Source: CAYMPH01 sp964529415
Lineage (GTDB): Bacteria > Spirochaetota > UBA4802 > UBA5550
Assembly (NCBI GenBank): GCA_964529415.1
Contig: CAZGWD010000011.1
Span: forward strand, 70,170 to 134,169
Length of the DNA stretch: 64,000 bases
Direction of reading: 5' to 3'
A program made the position numbers and the translations under genes. Each line of letters begins with the position of its first letter. The first letter of the stretch is position 1. This document shows, piece by piece, positions 6,762 through 15,189 of the stretch. Under the pieces are notes generated by a model. That model did not search any database, was not told the DNA's origin, and worked only from the letters and a program-made list of their open reading frames with translations.

Positions 6762-7622
6762 ATGGTTTTAGTTGCAAGTTCAGCTATACAATTAAGCGGC
6801 GAAAGATGTAAGGAATTAAATATAAATGTTGTTGAATATCCATTATTTGTAAACGGAGAAAACTATAACGGCAGTGTTAATATGTCACTGGAGGAAAAAA
6901 ATAAGCTGAGAGATATTATTAAAGATAAAAAAAATAAAGTCGGAACTGCAGGCTTGACATATGAAGCATTAACTACAATGTATGGAAAATTTAAAAATGA
7001 AAAGCTTACACATATGGAACAATCTCTTAAAATGACTGCAGCAACAGATCAGATGATAAAAAAGGTTCTTGATGATCATAAAGATTTTAACATAGAAATT
7101 TTTGATACAGACACCCTTGCATCAGCATACAGCGTGCAGATTCTTGAAGCTGCAAAGGCATTGAAAAAAGGAATTTCAGATGATGATTTTCGCAAATTTA
7201 TAAAAGAAAATAAAAAAAATTCAAGGCACATCGGAATAATTCATGATCTGTTTTTTCTAAACAGGGCAGGGCGGGTCAGTTTTGCAAAAGCACTTCTTGC
7301 AACTGCTTTTAATCTACTGCCGATACTCAGTTCAACTGATGTGCCGGGGCAGCTTAAAAATGTAGGAAAGGCTAAAACCGCAGCACAGGCAAATCAGATT
7401 CTTATCAATTTAATTGAAGAGGATATGAAGAAAAAGAACGGGAAAAAAATCTCAACTATAGTTTCTTTTTGCGGAGATCATGAAAAGGAAGTTAATCAGT
7501 TCGTTGAAATGTATAAAAATAAAGGATGGAATTCCGAAATTGAAGTTCATTATGCAAATCACAGCAATATGTCGCACATGGGGCCTGATTTCTTTGAGCT
7601 TGGTTATATAATTTATGAATAA
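6762..7622 (+). CDS. DegV family fatty-acid-binding protein
   Basis: A 286-residue DegV-fold protein. Family features are the N-terminal SSAIQLSGERCKELNINVVE segment, the acidic-aromatic strand that follows, TAGLTYE in the lipid-head loop region, and the C-terminal MGPDFFELGYIIYE. DegV/FakB proteins bind long-chain fatty acids, and in Firmicutes hand them to FakA kinase; no fakA is present here. GGAGG precedes the ATG. A selenocysteine peroxiredoxin gene follows after 18 bases and may be cotranscribed. Confidence 0.88.
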   Translation: MVLVASSAIQLSGERCKELNINVVEYPLFVNGENYNGSVNMSLEEKNKLRDIIKDKKNKVGTAGLTYEALTTMYGKFKNEKLTHMEQSLKMTAATDQMIKKVLDDHKDFNIEIFDTDTLASAYSVQILEAAKALKKGISDDDFRKFIKENKKNSRHIGIIHDLFFLNRAGRVSFAKALLATAFNLLPILSSTDVPGQLKNVGKAKTAAQANQILINLIEEDMKKKNGKKISTIVSFCGDHEKEVNQFVEMYKNKGWNSEIEVHYANHSNMSHMGPDFFELGYIIYE

Positions 7623-7640
7623 ATATTTGGCTGTATTAAA

Positions 7641-8117
7641 ATGAAAGAAAATGAACTTATGCCGGGGATGAAATCTCCGGCATTTTCCCTTCCTGACGAA
7701 AATGGCAACAGCGTGTCCATCTCCAAATTTACAGGTAAATGGCTTGTATTGTATTTTTATCCAAAAGACGGAACCGGCGGCTGAACAACCGAAGCAGTTG
7801 ATTTTACCGGTGCGGTAAAAGAATTCAAAAAGCTGAATGCAGAAATAGTTGGAGTAAGTCCTGATTCCCAGGCGAGTCATGTTAAATTTATTGCAAAAAA
7901 TAATCTTGGAATAAAACTTCTCAGCGATACGGAGAAAAAGACACTTCAGGATTATGGAGTTTGGAAACTGAAGAAAATGACTGGACGGGAATATATGGGC
8001 GTTGAGCGCAGCACTTTTTTAATAAATACAAATGGTGATATTTCATATATTTGGAGAAAGGTTACTGTAGAAGGTCATGTAAATGAAGTTCTTTCAAAAT
8101 TGAAAGAACTTCAATGA
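7641..8117 (+). CDS. bcp: Selenocysteine peroxiredoxin (Bcp/AhpC-TSA family)
   Basis: A peroxiredoxin of 158 residues when the in-frame TGA at 7782-7784 is read as selenocysteine (residue 48). The family motif around the peroxidatic residue is YPKD.TPGCTTEA.DF; here it is YPKDGTGG-U-TTEAVDF, so Sec replaces the peroxidatic Cys. The reading frame is intact and clearly homologous on both sides. An 8-bp hairpin (TTTTACCG, loop GTG, CGGTAAAA) at 7802-7820 lies 17 bases after the TGA, a suitable bSECIS position. The translated protein has no cysteine at all, so Sec would be the only thiol-type catalytic residue and the resolving partner must be external. It would reduce H2O2 or organic peroxides. 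The Shine-Dalgarno is weak. The gene is missed if TGA is taken as stop. Confidence 0.92.
7802..7820 (+). promoter_or_regulatory. Candidate bSECIS hairpin in the peroxiredoxin gene
   Basis: TTTTACCG / CGGTAAAA with apical GTG; the loop lies about 25 bases downstream of the UGA. This is within the 16-37 base window described for bacterial SECIS loops with a conserved G. Function is inferred from position and shape only. Confidence 0.65.
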
Positions 8118-9125
8118 TTATTTTTCGCTGATAGTTTCCTCAACCTTCATTCCAAAATGTCTTCCGCCTTTTTCCGCATATCCTAAAACTTCATCCCCAA
8201 TTATAAGAGTTGCAACACTCACAGCTTCCCCGGAAGGATTTGTCAGCCTGATTGTTTCAGCATTCTGTAAAATAACAGTATGCTCATTTCCGTTTTTATC
8301 ATTCGCGTAAATTACAAGCATCGGCCTTTTCTCGATTTTTGATCTGCCGACAAAAGCTGCATAAGTTTCTCCTGTTTTATTGACAACTAAAACAGGATCG
8401 CCGGTTGAAAGCTCTCCAAGATACCGTGTTTTTCCATCAGGAACCATAACATAGGCGTGAACTGCCCCTGCATTGACCCTGAATGGTCTTGGCGATACAT
8501 AAGGATTTTCAATATTTTCCGCATGAACAAGAAACATTCCTGAATTGGAATTTCCAACAAGCATCCCCTCGCTGATATTAAGGTTACTGCATGTGTCCAC
8601 GCATACACGGTCGCCGATTCCAATATTTTTTATCTGGGTAATTCTAAAAATTTCAAGAACAAATTTTTCAGAATCAATCTGCTTTATATATCTCGCAACC
8701 GGAGCTATTTCAGATGGATCTTCAGTTTCAAGAATTATTCCTGAAACACCTTTTTCCATTATTTCAGCTGCAAGTTTTGCTTCTTTTATATTTTTTACAA
8801 ATGTAAAAAGGCGGTCCCCTGCATTAGGTATAAGGTTTTCAACAGGAATTATGTTCCAGTCTGTCAGTCTTACTGCAGTAATTTTTGATTTTAATGATGC
8901 AGCAGCTCTGTTCTCGTCGTTTTTATCTTTGATGGTGATTATTTCAACATCATAGGGTATTTTCATATCAGCGCTTTTATCGTCTGATATAATCCGGATT
9001 CTGCCCAGTTCCCTGATCTTGGAAATATATTCGGAAGGGCATATTACTGCATCAACCCCGGATTCAAGTGATTCAGTAATAATTTTTTTATCCCAGGTCT
9101 TTATACTTATCCAGCACTGCTTCAT
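8118..9125 (-). CDS. 3-dehydroquinate synthase II (archaeal-type AroB')
   Basis: A 335-residue protein of the DHQS-II family, which oxidatively deaminates and cyclises 2-amino-3,7-dideoxy-D-threo-hept-6-ulosonate to 3-dehydroquinate with NAD. Family landmarks are the N-terminal CWISIKTWDKK, GDRVCVDTCSNL, EGMLVGNSNSGMFLVHAE, and RPFRVNAGAVHAYV. Its start overlaps the stop of the preceding aldolase gene by 4 bases (ATGA). The two enzymes form the complete bypass of DAHP synthase and AroB used by most archaea and some anaerobic bacteria. It ends beside the convergent peroxiredoxin gene (stop codons adjacent at 8117/8118). Confidence 0.94.
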   Translation of the reverse strand: MKQCWISIKTWDKKIITESLESGVDAVICPSEYISKIRELGRIRIISDDKSADMKIPYDVEIITIKDKNDENRAAASLKSKITAVRLTDWNIIPVENLIPNAGDRLFTFVKNIKEAKLAAEIMEKGVSGIILETEDPSEIAPVARYIKQIDSEKFVLEIFRITQIKNIGIGDRVCVDTCSNLNISEGMLVGNSNSGMFLVHAENIENPYVSPRPFRVNAGAVHAYVMVPDGKTRYLGELSTGDPVLVVNKTGETYAAFVGRSKIEKRPMLVIYANDKNGNEHTVILQNAETIRLTNPSGEAVSVATLIIGDEVLGYAEKGGRHFGMKVEETISEK

Positions 9126-9886
9126 TTTGATTTACCATGAACAATTTCAGATATTTTTTTTATAATTAAACTTGGATCATCGTGCTGGAAAATATTTCTG
9201 CCTATTGAAACTCCTGCGCCGCCTGCTTTAATTGATCCGCTTACCATGTCGAGAATTTCCTGGTCAGTTTCCATTTTTTCACCGCCTGCAATAACAACCG
9301 GAACAGGGCATCCTGAAGTTACCTCAAAAAAAGTATCAGGTGTTCCTGTGTAATTTACTTTTACTATGTCAGCTCCGAGTTCAGCTCCGACTCTTGCTGC
9401 ATGTTTAACCACCTTCACATCATATTCATTCTTGATTTTTTCGCCGCGTGTGTACATCATCGCAAGAAGAGGCATTCCCCATTCCATGCATGCATTTGAG
9501 ACAAATCCTAAATTATGAAGCATGTCTGATTCGGTATTTGCTCCGATGTTTATATGAACTGAAACGCCGTCAGCTCCAAGCTTAATTGCTTCCTCAACAG
9601 AGCAAACAAGTGTTTTTGCGTTTGAATCCGGAGACAGCACAGTGCTGGCTGAAAGGTGAATTATCAGGCCTATATCGCGTCCTGAATGCCTGTGCCCACG
9701 TGAAACCAGTCCCTTGTGCATTATTATCGCATTTGCACCGCCTTCAGAAATGCTGTCAACTGTAACAGGCATATCAATCAGCCCTTCAATTGGACCGACT
9801 GTTACTCCATGATCCATTGGAACAATTATCATTTTTCTTGTGTTTCTGTTTAAAATTCTTTCAAGTCTAATCGTTTTACCTATCAT
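9122..9886 (-). CDS. 2-amino-3,7-dideoxy-D-threo-hept-6-ulosonate synthase (AroA'-type aldolase)
   Basis: A 254-residue class I aldolase of the DhnA/DeoC superfamily. It condenses L-aspartate semialdehyde with a 6-deoxyhexulose phosphate in the alternative entry to aromatic amino acid synthesis. Visible family features: IVPMDHGVTVGPIEGL near residue 20; the VSVHINIGANTESDML segment; DIVKVNYTG with the Schiff-base Lys; PVVIAGGEKMETDQE; and the phosphate loop GAGVSIGRNIFQHDDP. Translation is coupled to the DHQS-II gene by a 4-base overlap. It resembles fructose-bisphosphate aldolase class I family members, but the neighbour fixes the role. Confidence 0.92.
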   Translation of the reverse strand: MIGKTIRLERILNRNTRKMIIVPMDHGVTVGPIEGLIDMPVTVDSISEGGANAIIMHKGLVSRGHRHSGRDIGLIIHLSASTVLSPDSNAKTLVCSVEEAIKLGADGVSVHINIGANTESDMLHNLGFVSNACMEWGMPLLAMMYTRGEKIKNEYDVKVVKHAARVGAELGADIVKVNYTGTPDTFFEVTSGCPVPVVIAGGEKMETDQEILDMVSGSIKAGGAGVSIGRNIFQHDDPSLIIKKISEIVHGKSK

Positions 9887-9949
9887 ATATTACCTTCTTT
9901 TTTTTATTTATTGTATTAGTAAATTCCTGGTTTTGTTTGATGCAGCAGG

Positions 9950-10705
9950 TTATTTCCAGCGCCAGTCTTCAGCTTTGGGAAACAGATTTGTTCTGAACAT
10001 GAATCCTGCAGTTGCCTTGGCGTCATAAAAGAATGAGTAGGTATCAGGCGAGCGCGGCAGAAAATTCTGAAAATAAAATGTAGTTATAAATCCGAAGTTC
10101 AGATCAAAATATTTTGCTACGCGGAATTTGAAATTAAGTCCTACACCTGGTCCTGCCATGAACTGGCTGATATCTTTCAGAGCCTCTGCTGATGCGTTTC
10201 CGCCGGGATTCGGTGTAGTAATTACATACAAAAACTGCGTTAAAGTGACTCCAACAAGCATCTGCAAAGAGAAAAAAGATTTATTAAATGATCCGATGAA
10301 ATAAACCGGCAGTGTTAATGAGCCAGAACGCATCATATCCGAGCTTGTAGTTGAAAAATAATTCATTGATAGTGTTGTGTGAGATTGGGTGAAATACAAG
10401 CCTGTATGAATTCCAACTTTCGAGTTGAACATTTTTTCAACTACAAATCCTCCGCCATAACTTATTCCTGGATCAAATTTAATCGGACCGTATAAAACAA
10501 CCGGGAACTGAGTTCCAAATGTTCCAGCAAGACCAAATGAAATATTCGGCTCTAATTCTTTTTTTTCAGGAATAAAATCATCTTTTTTTAAGTCATCGGA
10601 TGCTTTTGTAAGAATTATTTTTTTATCGACAGCTTTATTCTCAGCGTTTACATGAATTATAAACGTGAAAAAAATAATTATTATAATAGCTGTTTTTCTT
10701 AACAT
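9950..10705 (-). CDS. Outer-membrane beta-barrel protein (PorT-like)
   Basis: A 251-residue protein with a signal peptide (hydrophobic residues 6-20, cleavage after VNA). The mature chain has alternating amphipathic strands rich in aromatic residues and Gly (GLAGTFGTQFP, YGGGFVVEKMF, VGIHTGLYF, YFDLNFGFITTFYF). It ends in Trp-Arg-Trp-Lys, near the usual terminal aromatic signature. An eight-strand-type outer-membrane barrel is inferred. It lies 1 base after the bactofilin gene and is probably cotranscribed with it. No specific function. Confidence 0.7.
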   Translation of the reverse strand: MLRKTAIIIIIFFTFIIHVNAENKAVDKKIILTKASDDLKKDDFIPEKKELEPNISFGLAGTFGTQFPVVLYGPIKFDPGISYGGGFVVEKMFNSKVGIHTGLYFTQSHTTLSMNYFSTTSSDMMRSGSLTLPVYFIGSFNKSFFSLQMLVGVTLTQFLYVITTPNPGGNASAEALKDISQFMAGPGVGLNFKFRVAKYFDLNFGFITTFYFQNFLPRSPDTYSFFYDAKATAGFMFRTNLFPKAEDWRWK

Positions 10706-10706
10706 G

Positions 10707-11066
10707 TTATTTTGCTTTATCAGGCATTAAACAGGTTCCATTAAAAACTGAACCGGATTCAATAAAAATATCAGGGCTTATAATATCGCCGCTGATTCTG
10801 CTTTTATTGAAAATTTCCACTTTGTGGTCCGCTTTAATTTTACCTGATACTGTTCCATTGATTGAAACCACACCGGCTTTAATTTCAGCATTAACAGCAG
10901 CTTCTCTTCCAATAATCAGGTGCCCGTCTGATTCAATACGGCCGTCAAAATCACCTTTTATTTTAATGGAATTTTTAAATTTTAAAGTTCCGGAAAATTT
11001 AATATCATGACCTATAACTGTATGAATGTTGTTTTCGTCTTCTACAAGTTCGTTAATATCTGCCAT
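10707..11066 (-). CDS. Bactofilin (polymer-forming cytoskeletal protein)
   Basis: A 119-residue bactofilin (DUF583). The body is a right-handed beta-helix of short repeating strands (IKFSGTLKFKNSIKIKG, DGRIESDGHLIIG, VVSINGTVSGKIKAD, KSRISGDIIS). ATG at 11066 is chosen because GGAG lies 6 bases upstream; a GTG at 11093 would add 9 residues. Bactofilins assemble without nucleotides into filaments that localise cell-wall enzymes and shape the cell. The downstream barrel protein suggests an envelope role. Confidence 0.93.
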   Translation of the reverse strand: MADINELVEDENNIHTVIGHDIKFSGTLKFKNSIKIKGDFDGRIESDGHLIIGREAAVNAEIKAGVVSINGTVSGKIKADHKVEIFNKSRISGDIISPDIFIESGSVFNGTCLMPDKAK

Positions 11067-11264
11067 TTCAGTCTCCGTTTGATTATTATACACCAGAAAA
11101 AAATATTGTATTAATCAATACAAGAATGTATAATATATGTCAACTCAAGTTTTATGAATTAAATTGCAACATTTAACGTATTGAATATTTTAAACCGTTT
11201 TAATCGTCAGTAGGAAGCATATTTCTTCTATAAAATACTATTATCAATAATTATATCAATAATT

Positions 11265-12635
11265 TCAATTAAGTTCAACAACTTCGCCGAATTTTTTTAA
11301 TTCATTTTTTAATGAAGGATTGCCAACGACAACCCTGACGAGACCATTTCCAAATAATAATTTGGATTCTTTAAGAATTTTTTCTGCATTTACTTTTTTC
11401 AGATTGTCTGTATATTTCTCAAAGTAATCTTTCGGAAGTCCTGTGTATTCAAGTTCAAGAATGTTCCCCATAATGCTCATGGTATTGTCAAATTTAAATA
11501 CGAAACTGTTGGTGAGCGATTCAACAGCCCAGTTTAGCTCATCTTTTGTAACAGGCTCATTTGAAATCTTTTTAATGTTTTCATCAATAATTCGTATAAC
11601 TTCCTGTGTATTTTCAGTTTTTGTCTGGGCAAATGCAAGAAACACGCCGGTTTTTTTTCTCGCCCTGATAACGGATTGAACAGAGTAGGCCATCCCTTTT
11701 TTAACTCTGATTTCGCTTACAAGCCTTGAACTGAAAGATCCTCCGCCGAGTATATAGTTCATGATGGTTCTTTCGTAATTCCCATCGTAGGAAATAACTT
11801 CAGATAGTGTTCCCAGAGCAATTGTTGATTGAGTGAGATTTTTCTTGAAAAAGAATATTTTCCCCTGTGATTTCTTTATATTTTCGGAAATTATTTCTTT
11901 ATCAATTTTATAATCAGCTTTGCCGTTTCCCGGAAGGGTGCTCAAGCCTGTTTCAAAAAGTTTTTTTACGGAATTTATATCATGAGATGAAGCAGATGCT
12001 ATCAGAATATTATCAGCCTGAAAAAATTCATTCCAGGTTTTAAGTATGGTTTCTTTTGTAATAAGTTTAATTCCTGATTCGGTCGGAGCCGCGCCGTAGG
12101 AATCGCCTCCGAAAATTATTTCACGTGTTTTTTCAAGTGCGATAAAATCAGGTTCGTCGGATTTTCTTTTTATCTCATCTGCAAGCATGTTTTTTGCAGT
12201 TGTGATTGTATCATCCGAGAAATCAGGATTTTTTAAAATATCATATATCGTGTCTACTGCAGTTGATGAGTATCTCTGAAGTATTTCAATGTTTATTGAT
12301 GTTGTTTCAAATGATGAGTTGATTGATATTTTTCCGCCTAAAGATTCTATTTTTTCAAAATTTTTTTTCGTTGAGCCGATGTTCAGAATTTTAACAATAA
12401 GATCCGACATTCCTGCAGTGTCTTTTTTTTCATTCAGCTTTCCGAAACCGATAGAAGCTGAAATTGCGAATCTCGGAAGTTCATCCCTGTAATAGAAAAC
12501 CTTAATATTGTTTTTCAGATTGAAAGAATCAACATCCGGTATTTTAAATTTGATGCTGTTTTCCTTTCCTGATCCGTAATTAAACCATGTTGTCATAATT
12601 ATCAGCGCTATAATAATCTTATTTTTTTGAATCAC
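11265..12635 (-). CDS. M16 family peptidase-like protein, inactive-type subunit
   Basis: A 456-residue secreted M16 protein (signal peptide about 1-22). The zinc motif HxxEH is absent: the corresponding helix reads GMSDLIVKILNIGS. The C-terminal half keeps the R/Y substrate-binding region (GGGSFSSRLVSEIRVKKGMAYSV, split as GGGSFSSRLVSEIR and VKKGMAYSV). This is the arrangement of the non-catalytic partner in two-subunit M16B proteases. Its start overlaps the stop of the catalytic gene by 17 bases, so the two probably form a periplasmic heterodimer. Confidence 0.9.
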   Translation of the reverse strand: MIQKNKIIIALIIMTTWFNYGSGKENSIKFKIPDVDSFNLKNNIKVFYYRDELPRFAISASIGFGKLNEKKDTAGMSDLIVKILNIGSTKKNFEKIESLGGKISINSSFETTSINIEILQRYSSTAVDTIYDILKNPDFSDDTITTAKNMLADEIKRKSDEPDFIALEKTREIIFGGDSYGAAPTESGIKLITKETILKTWNEFFQADNILIASASSHDINSVKKLFETGLSTLPGNGKADYKIDKEIISENIKKSQGKIFFFKKNLTQSTIALGTLSEVISYDGNYERTIMNYILGGGSFSSRLVSEIRVKKGMAYSVQSVIRARKKTGVFLAFAQTKTENTQEVIRIIDENIKKISNEPVTKDELNWAVESLTNSFVFKFDNTMSIMGNILELEYTGLPKDYFEKYTDNLKKVNAEKILKESKLLFGNGLVRVVVGNPSLKNELKKFGEVVELN

Positions 12636-14133
12636 TTTTTACTTCCTTCCTGCTGTCGGATAAAATTCCGACAACCCTGTTTTTTTCAGTCATATATTTT
12701 GCCGACACTTTTTTAATATCATCAACGGTAATTTCGTTCGCGGCTTTTATAAAGCTCAGGAGGTATTTCCAGTCGTGGAATATAGTCTGATAATAGCTGA
12801 GCATACGGGCAATTCCCTTGTTTGTGTCGAGGGAAAAAACAGTTTCTGATTCGATCTTGATTCTTATCTTAACTAGATCTTCGTTATTCAGATTGTTTAT
12901 TATATTAGCCATTTCCTCATAGATCATTTTTTCTGCTTCTGCTGCGCTGATATGAGGGCGCGGTGATCCATATATCATGAACATGTTGTTGTATCGTACA
13001 CCAGGCATTCCGTTCCAGGAGCTTATGGATGTAAATGCTTTCTTCTCAATGACAAGTGACTTATATAACGGAGATGATTTTCCGGATGAAATAATATCTG
13101 ATAAAATATCAAACACATAGTCGTCTCTTGCAGGAAATGCTGGTTTGTGCCATCCCATCATGATCAGCGGGTTTGATTCGTGAAATACAGTAAATCTTCT
13201 TTCGCCGTTTTGCACAGGTTCCACTACAGGTATTTCAGAAGGGTTCTGTTTTTTTGGAATATCTCCGAAATATTTGTTCATGATTTTTAAAGTATCATTC
13301 GTGTTCTGTCTGCCAACAATTGTTATTGTCATTCTTTCCGGAATGTAATAGTCGTTAAAAAATTTCCTGATATCTTTAATTGAAAGATTTGGAATGTTTG
13401 AAGCCCAGCCGATTGTCGGGTGTCTGTAAGGATGCGCTGAAAAAGCCTGAGCAAGAAACTGCTCGAATAGAACACCAGTTCCGCTTGAATCATATCTCAT
13501 CAGGCGCTCTTCAACAACATTATTTCTTTCAATATAAAATTCCCTGAGCACAGGACCCTTGAGTCTTTCTGATTCGATTTTAGCCCATAGTTCAATTTTG
13601 GATGCCGGCAGCTCAATGTAGTAGCCTGTTTCGTCTTTCGATGTTGAAGCGTTAAACCCGACGCCGCCATTTGAAGCATAAATTCTGTCATAGGGTGAAG
13701 GAACAATAAACTCATTCTGTGCTTCCTGCATCTTTGTCAGCTCTTTTTGAAGTTTAGCAATATTCGGATTGGAAGGATTAGACAATCTCAATCTGTCAAT
13801 TTTTTCACCGAGGATTTCAATCTTATCCATAATTATTTTTTCTTTTTTAAAATCTTTTGTGCCGGTTTTTTCTGTTCCTTTAAACAGCATATGTTCAAGA
13901 AGATGCGCAGCTCCGATCGTGTTGTAGGATTCGTCAGCAGAACCGACCCTGAATGAAATTTCAAAAGCGAGAGTAGGGGATACGCCGCGGTTAAGCATGA
14001 TGAGCGTAATGCCGTTTTTCAGTTTTTTGACAGTTACGTTTTTTTCAAGATAATCTGAAGCGTCAGTAATTCCTGCTGATAAAACTGATGGTATGAGAAG
14101 AGACATTAATACGCTGTATATATACTTTAACAT
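12619..14133 (-). CDS. M16 family zinc metalloprotease, catalytic subunit
   Basis: A 504-residue protein with an N-terminal signal peptide (about 1-20). The inverted zinc motif HLLEH is at residues 77-81 and the third ligand region (NNVVEERLM) follows downstream. The M16C-like second domain follows. A charged insertion after the zinc helix (about residues 92-135) is predicted to be helical. It precedes and overlaps the inactive-type M16 gene. It probably degrades peptides in the periplasm; the substrate is unknown. Confidence 0.93.
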   Translation of the reverse strand: MLKYIYSVLMSLLIPSVLSAGITDASDYLEKNVTVKKLKNGITLIMLNRGVSPTLAFEISFRVGSADESYNTIGAAHLLEHMLFKGTEKTGTKDFKKEKIIMDKIEILGEKIDRLRLSNPSNPNIAKLQKELTKMQEAQNEFIVPSPYDRIYASNGGVGFNASTSKDETGYYIELPASKIELWAKIESERLKGPVLREFYIERNNVVEERLMRYDSSGTGVLFEQFLAQAFSAHPYRHPTIGWASNIPNLSIKDIRKFFNDYYIPERMTITIVGRQNTNDTLKIMNKYFGDIPKKQNPSEIPVVEPVQNGERRFTVFHESNPLIMMGWHKPAFPARDDYVFDILSDIISSGKSSPLYKSLVIEKKAFTSISSWNGMPGVRYNNMFMIYGSPRPHISAAEAEKMIYEEMANIINNLNNEDLVKIRIKIESETVFSLDTNKGIARMLSYYQTIFHDWKYLLSFIKAANEITVDDIKKVSAKYMTEKNRVVGILSDSRKEVKSDSKK

Positions 14134-14153
14134 TTTTTATTCCTTTTGAATTT

Positions 14154-14519
14154 TTACTGTTTTTTTTCATTGGATTCTTTTTCACGCTGCAGGATTTCTT
14201 CAGCAAGAATTTTCAGTTTAGGGGAAACCTTGAGCGGCGGAAGTTCAACTTTCTGTTCCTGATCTTTGCCGAGAAGTTTACCGAGAGCAAAAAACATTCT
14301 ATCATATATCTGGTTTACCATATTTTCACTTTTTACCATCTGATAGAATTTTAAAGCGGTTAAAGGCTGCTTTTTATCATAAAAATGATAATCTGCAACT
14401 CGGGTAAGCCCGTCTCTATAGCCTGTTTTAATGAAAATTTCAGTTGCCTTGTCAATATTGCCGTTATTAAAAAGTTCATTTCCTGCCCGGATCAGTTCTA
14501 TTCGCTGTTTATTATCCAT
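14154..14519 (-). CDS. Hypothetical protein, TPR-like N-terminus
   Basis: From ATG 14519 (MDNKQRIELIRAGNELFNNG) the protein has 121 residues. The first 70 residues look like one or two helical TPR-type repeats (A.GNELFNNGNIDKATEIFIKTG). A Pro-rich linker (ELPPLKVSP) and a charged C-terminus follow. An upstream start at 14603 would add 28 mainly hydrophobic residues without a clear Shine-Dalgarno. It is 20 bases upstream of the M16 pair and on the same strand. Family not recognised. Confidence 0.65.
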   Translation of the reverse strand: MDNKQRIELIRAGNELFNNGNIDKATEIFIKTGYRDGLTRVADYHFYDKKQPLTALKFYQMVKSENMVNQIYDRMFFALGKLLGKDQEQKVELPPLKVSPKLKILAEEILQREKESNEKKQ

Positions 14520-14678
14520 GTGTTTAAAGATACATAATACACCTAAAATTTTCAACCATAATTTTATCAATTGATTATTGATATGAATATTTATTGGATT
14601 CAAAATAAATTCATAAAGTTTGACTTTAGCTGTTGCATATTTATTTGCTATTCACATTGTATAAGCTGTTTATCGAAT

Positions 14679-14722
14679 TCTCGAGGAGAGAGGAGTATCC
14701 CGGCACTCCTCTCTCCTCGAGA
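14679..14722. repeat. 18-bp perfect inverted repeat
   Basis: Arms 14679-14696 (TCTCGAGGAGAGAGGAGT) and 14705-14722 with an 8-base loop ATCCCGGC. No T-run follows on either side, so it is not a standard terminator. Confidence 0.9.
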
Positions 14723-15080
14723 CTCCACTCGCCTCCGGCCGCTCATTTTGCCGCGGGGGCTATGAGGGACTTATTTTGATTTTAAATTTAATCTGTTTTA
14801 AATGGAATTTATTTTCCCTCCAGGGTAGAAATGCTCCCTTTGTGCCGGTGGGTTGCACCGGCACGGATGAAATATTCATTATTTATAATTAATCATCTTT
14901 TGAATATGTTTTTCTATTTATTTTAAAAAAATTTCAATACGAGCCGGTTTCTTCAAAACCGGGCGAAAGGGAGAATTTTAAGCATGGAGGGAAGGGAAAT
15001 ATCTTTAAATCAGTAAAAGTTTTGTTTCAGGAAAATACCATAAGGCCTGCGCCGTTGAGCAGGCGGCTTTCGGGTGGAAG

Positions 15081-15129
15081 TCTCGAAGGAGGGTTGCTTT
15101 TCCGCATTAAAAGCAACCCTTCTTTGAGA
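15081..15129. repeat. 21-bp hairpin
   Basis: Arms 15081-15101 and 15109-15129 pair throughout, with two G-T pairs on the plus-strand RNA. The core is GGGTTGCTTTT / AAAAGCAACCC and the loop is CCGCATT. No T-run follows. It is the strongest structure of the gene-free block. Confidence 0.88.
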
Positions 15130-15189
15130 ATGCTGTAGCACCGCACATATGAGGTGAAAGAATAAATTTATCTAAACAAAATTGTTTAA

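Larger units (their letters stand above)
14520..15189. other. Gene-free block with a cluster of GC-rich hairpins
   Basis: No ORF with family features. It contains five strong inverted repeats: 14679-14722 (18-bp arms), 14842-14864 (9 bp), 14944-14962 (7 bp), 15045-15064 (6 bp) and 15081-15129 (21 bp with two G-T pairs). The sequence around 14813-14849 and the reverse complement of 14958-15000 share blocks (CCCTCCA, CTCCCTTT, CCGGT), so two related units face each other. GC content is locally far above the neighbours. It could be REP/MITE-type elements or a structured RNA; no known RNA family is recognised. Confidence 0.7.

Noticed and set aside
14679..15129. Integron attC sites, 6S RNA or RNase P RNA
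   Set aside because: No attC core boxes and no recognisable conserved elements of these RNAs could be matched by eye.
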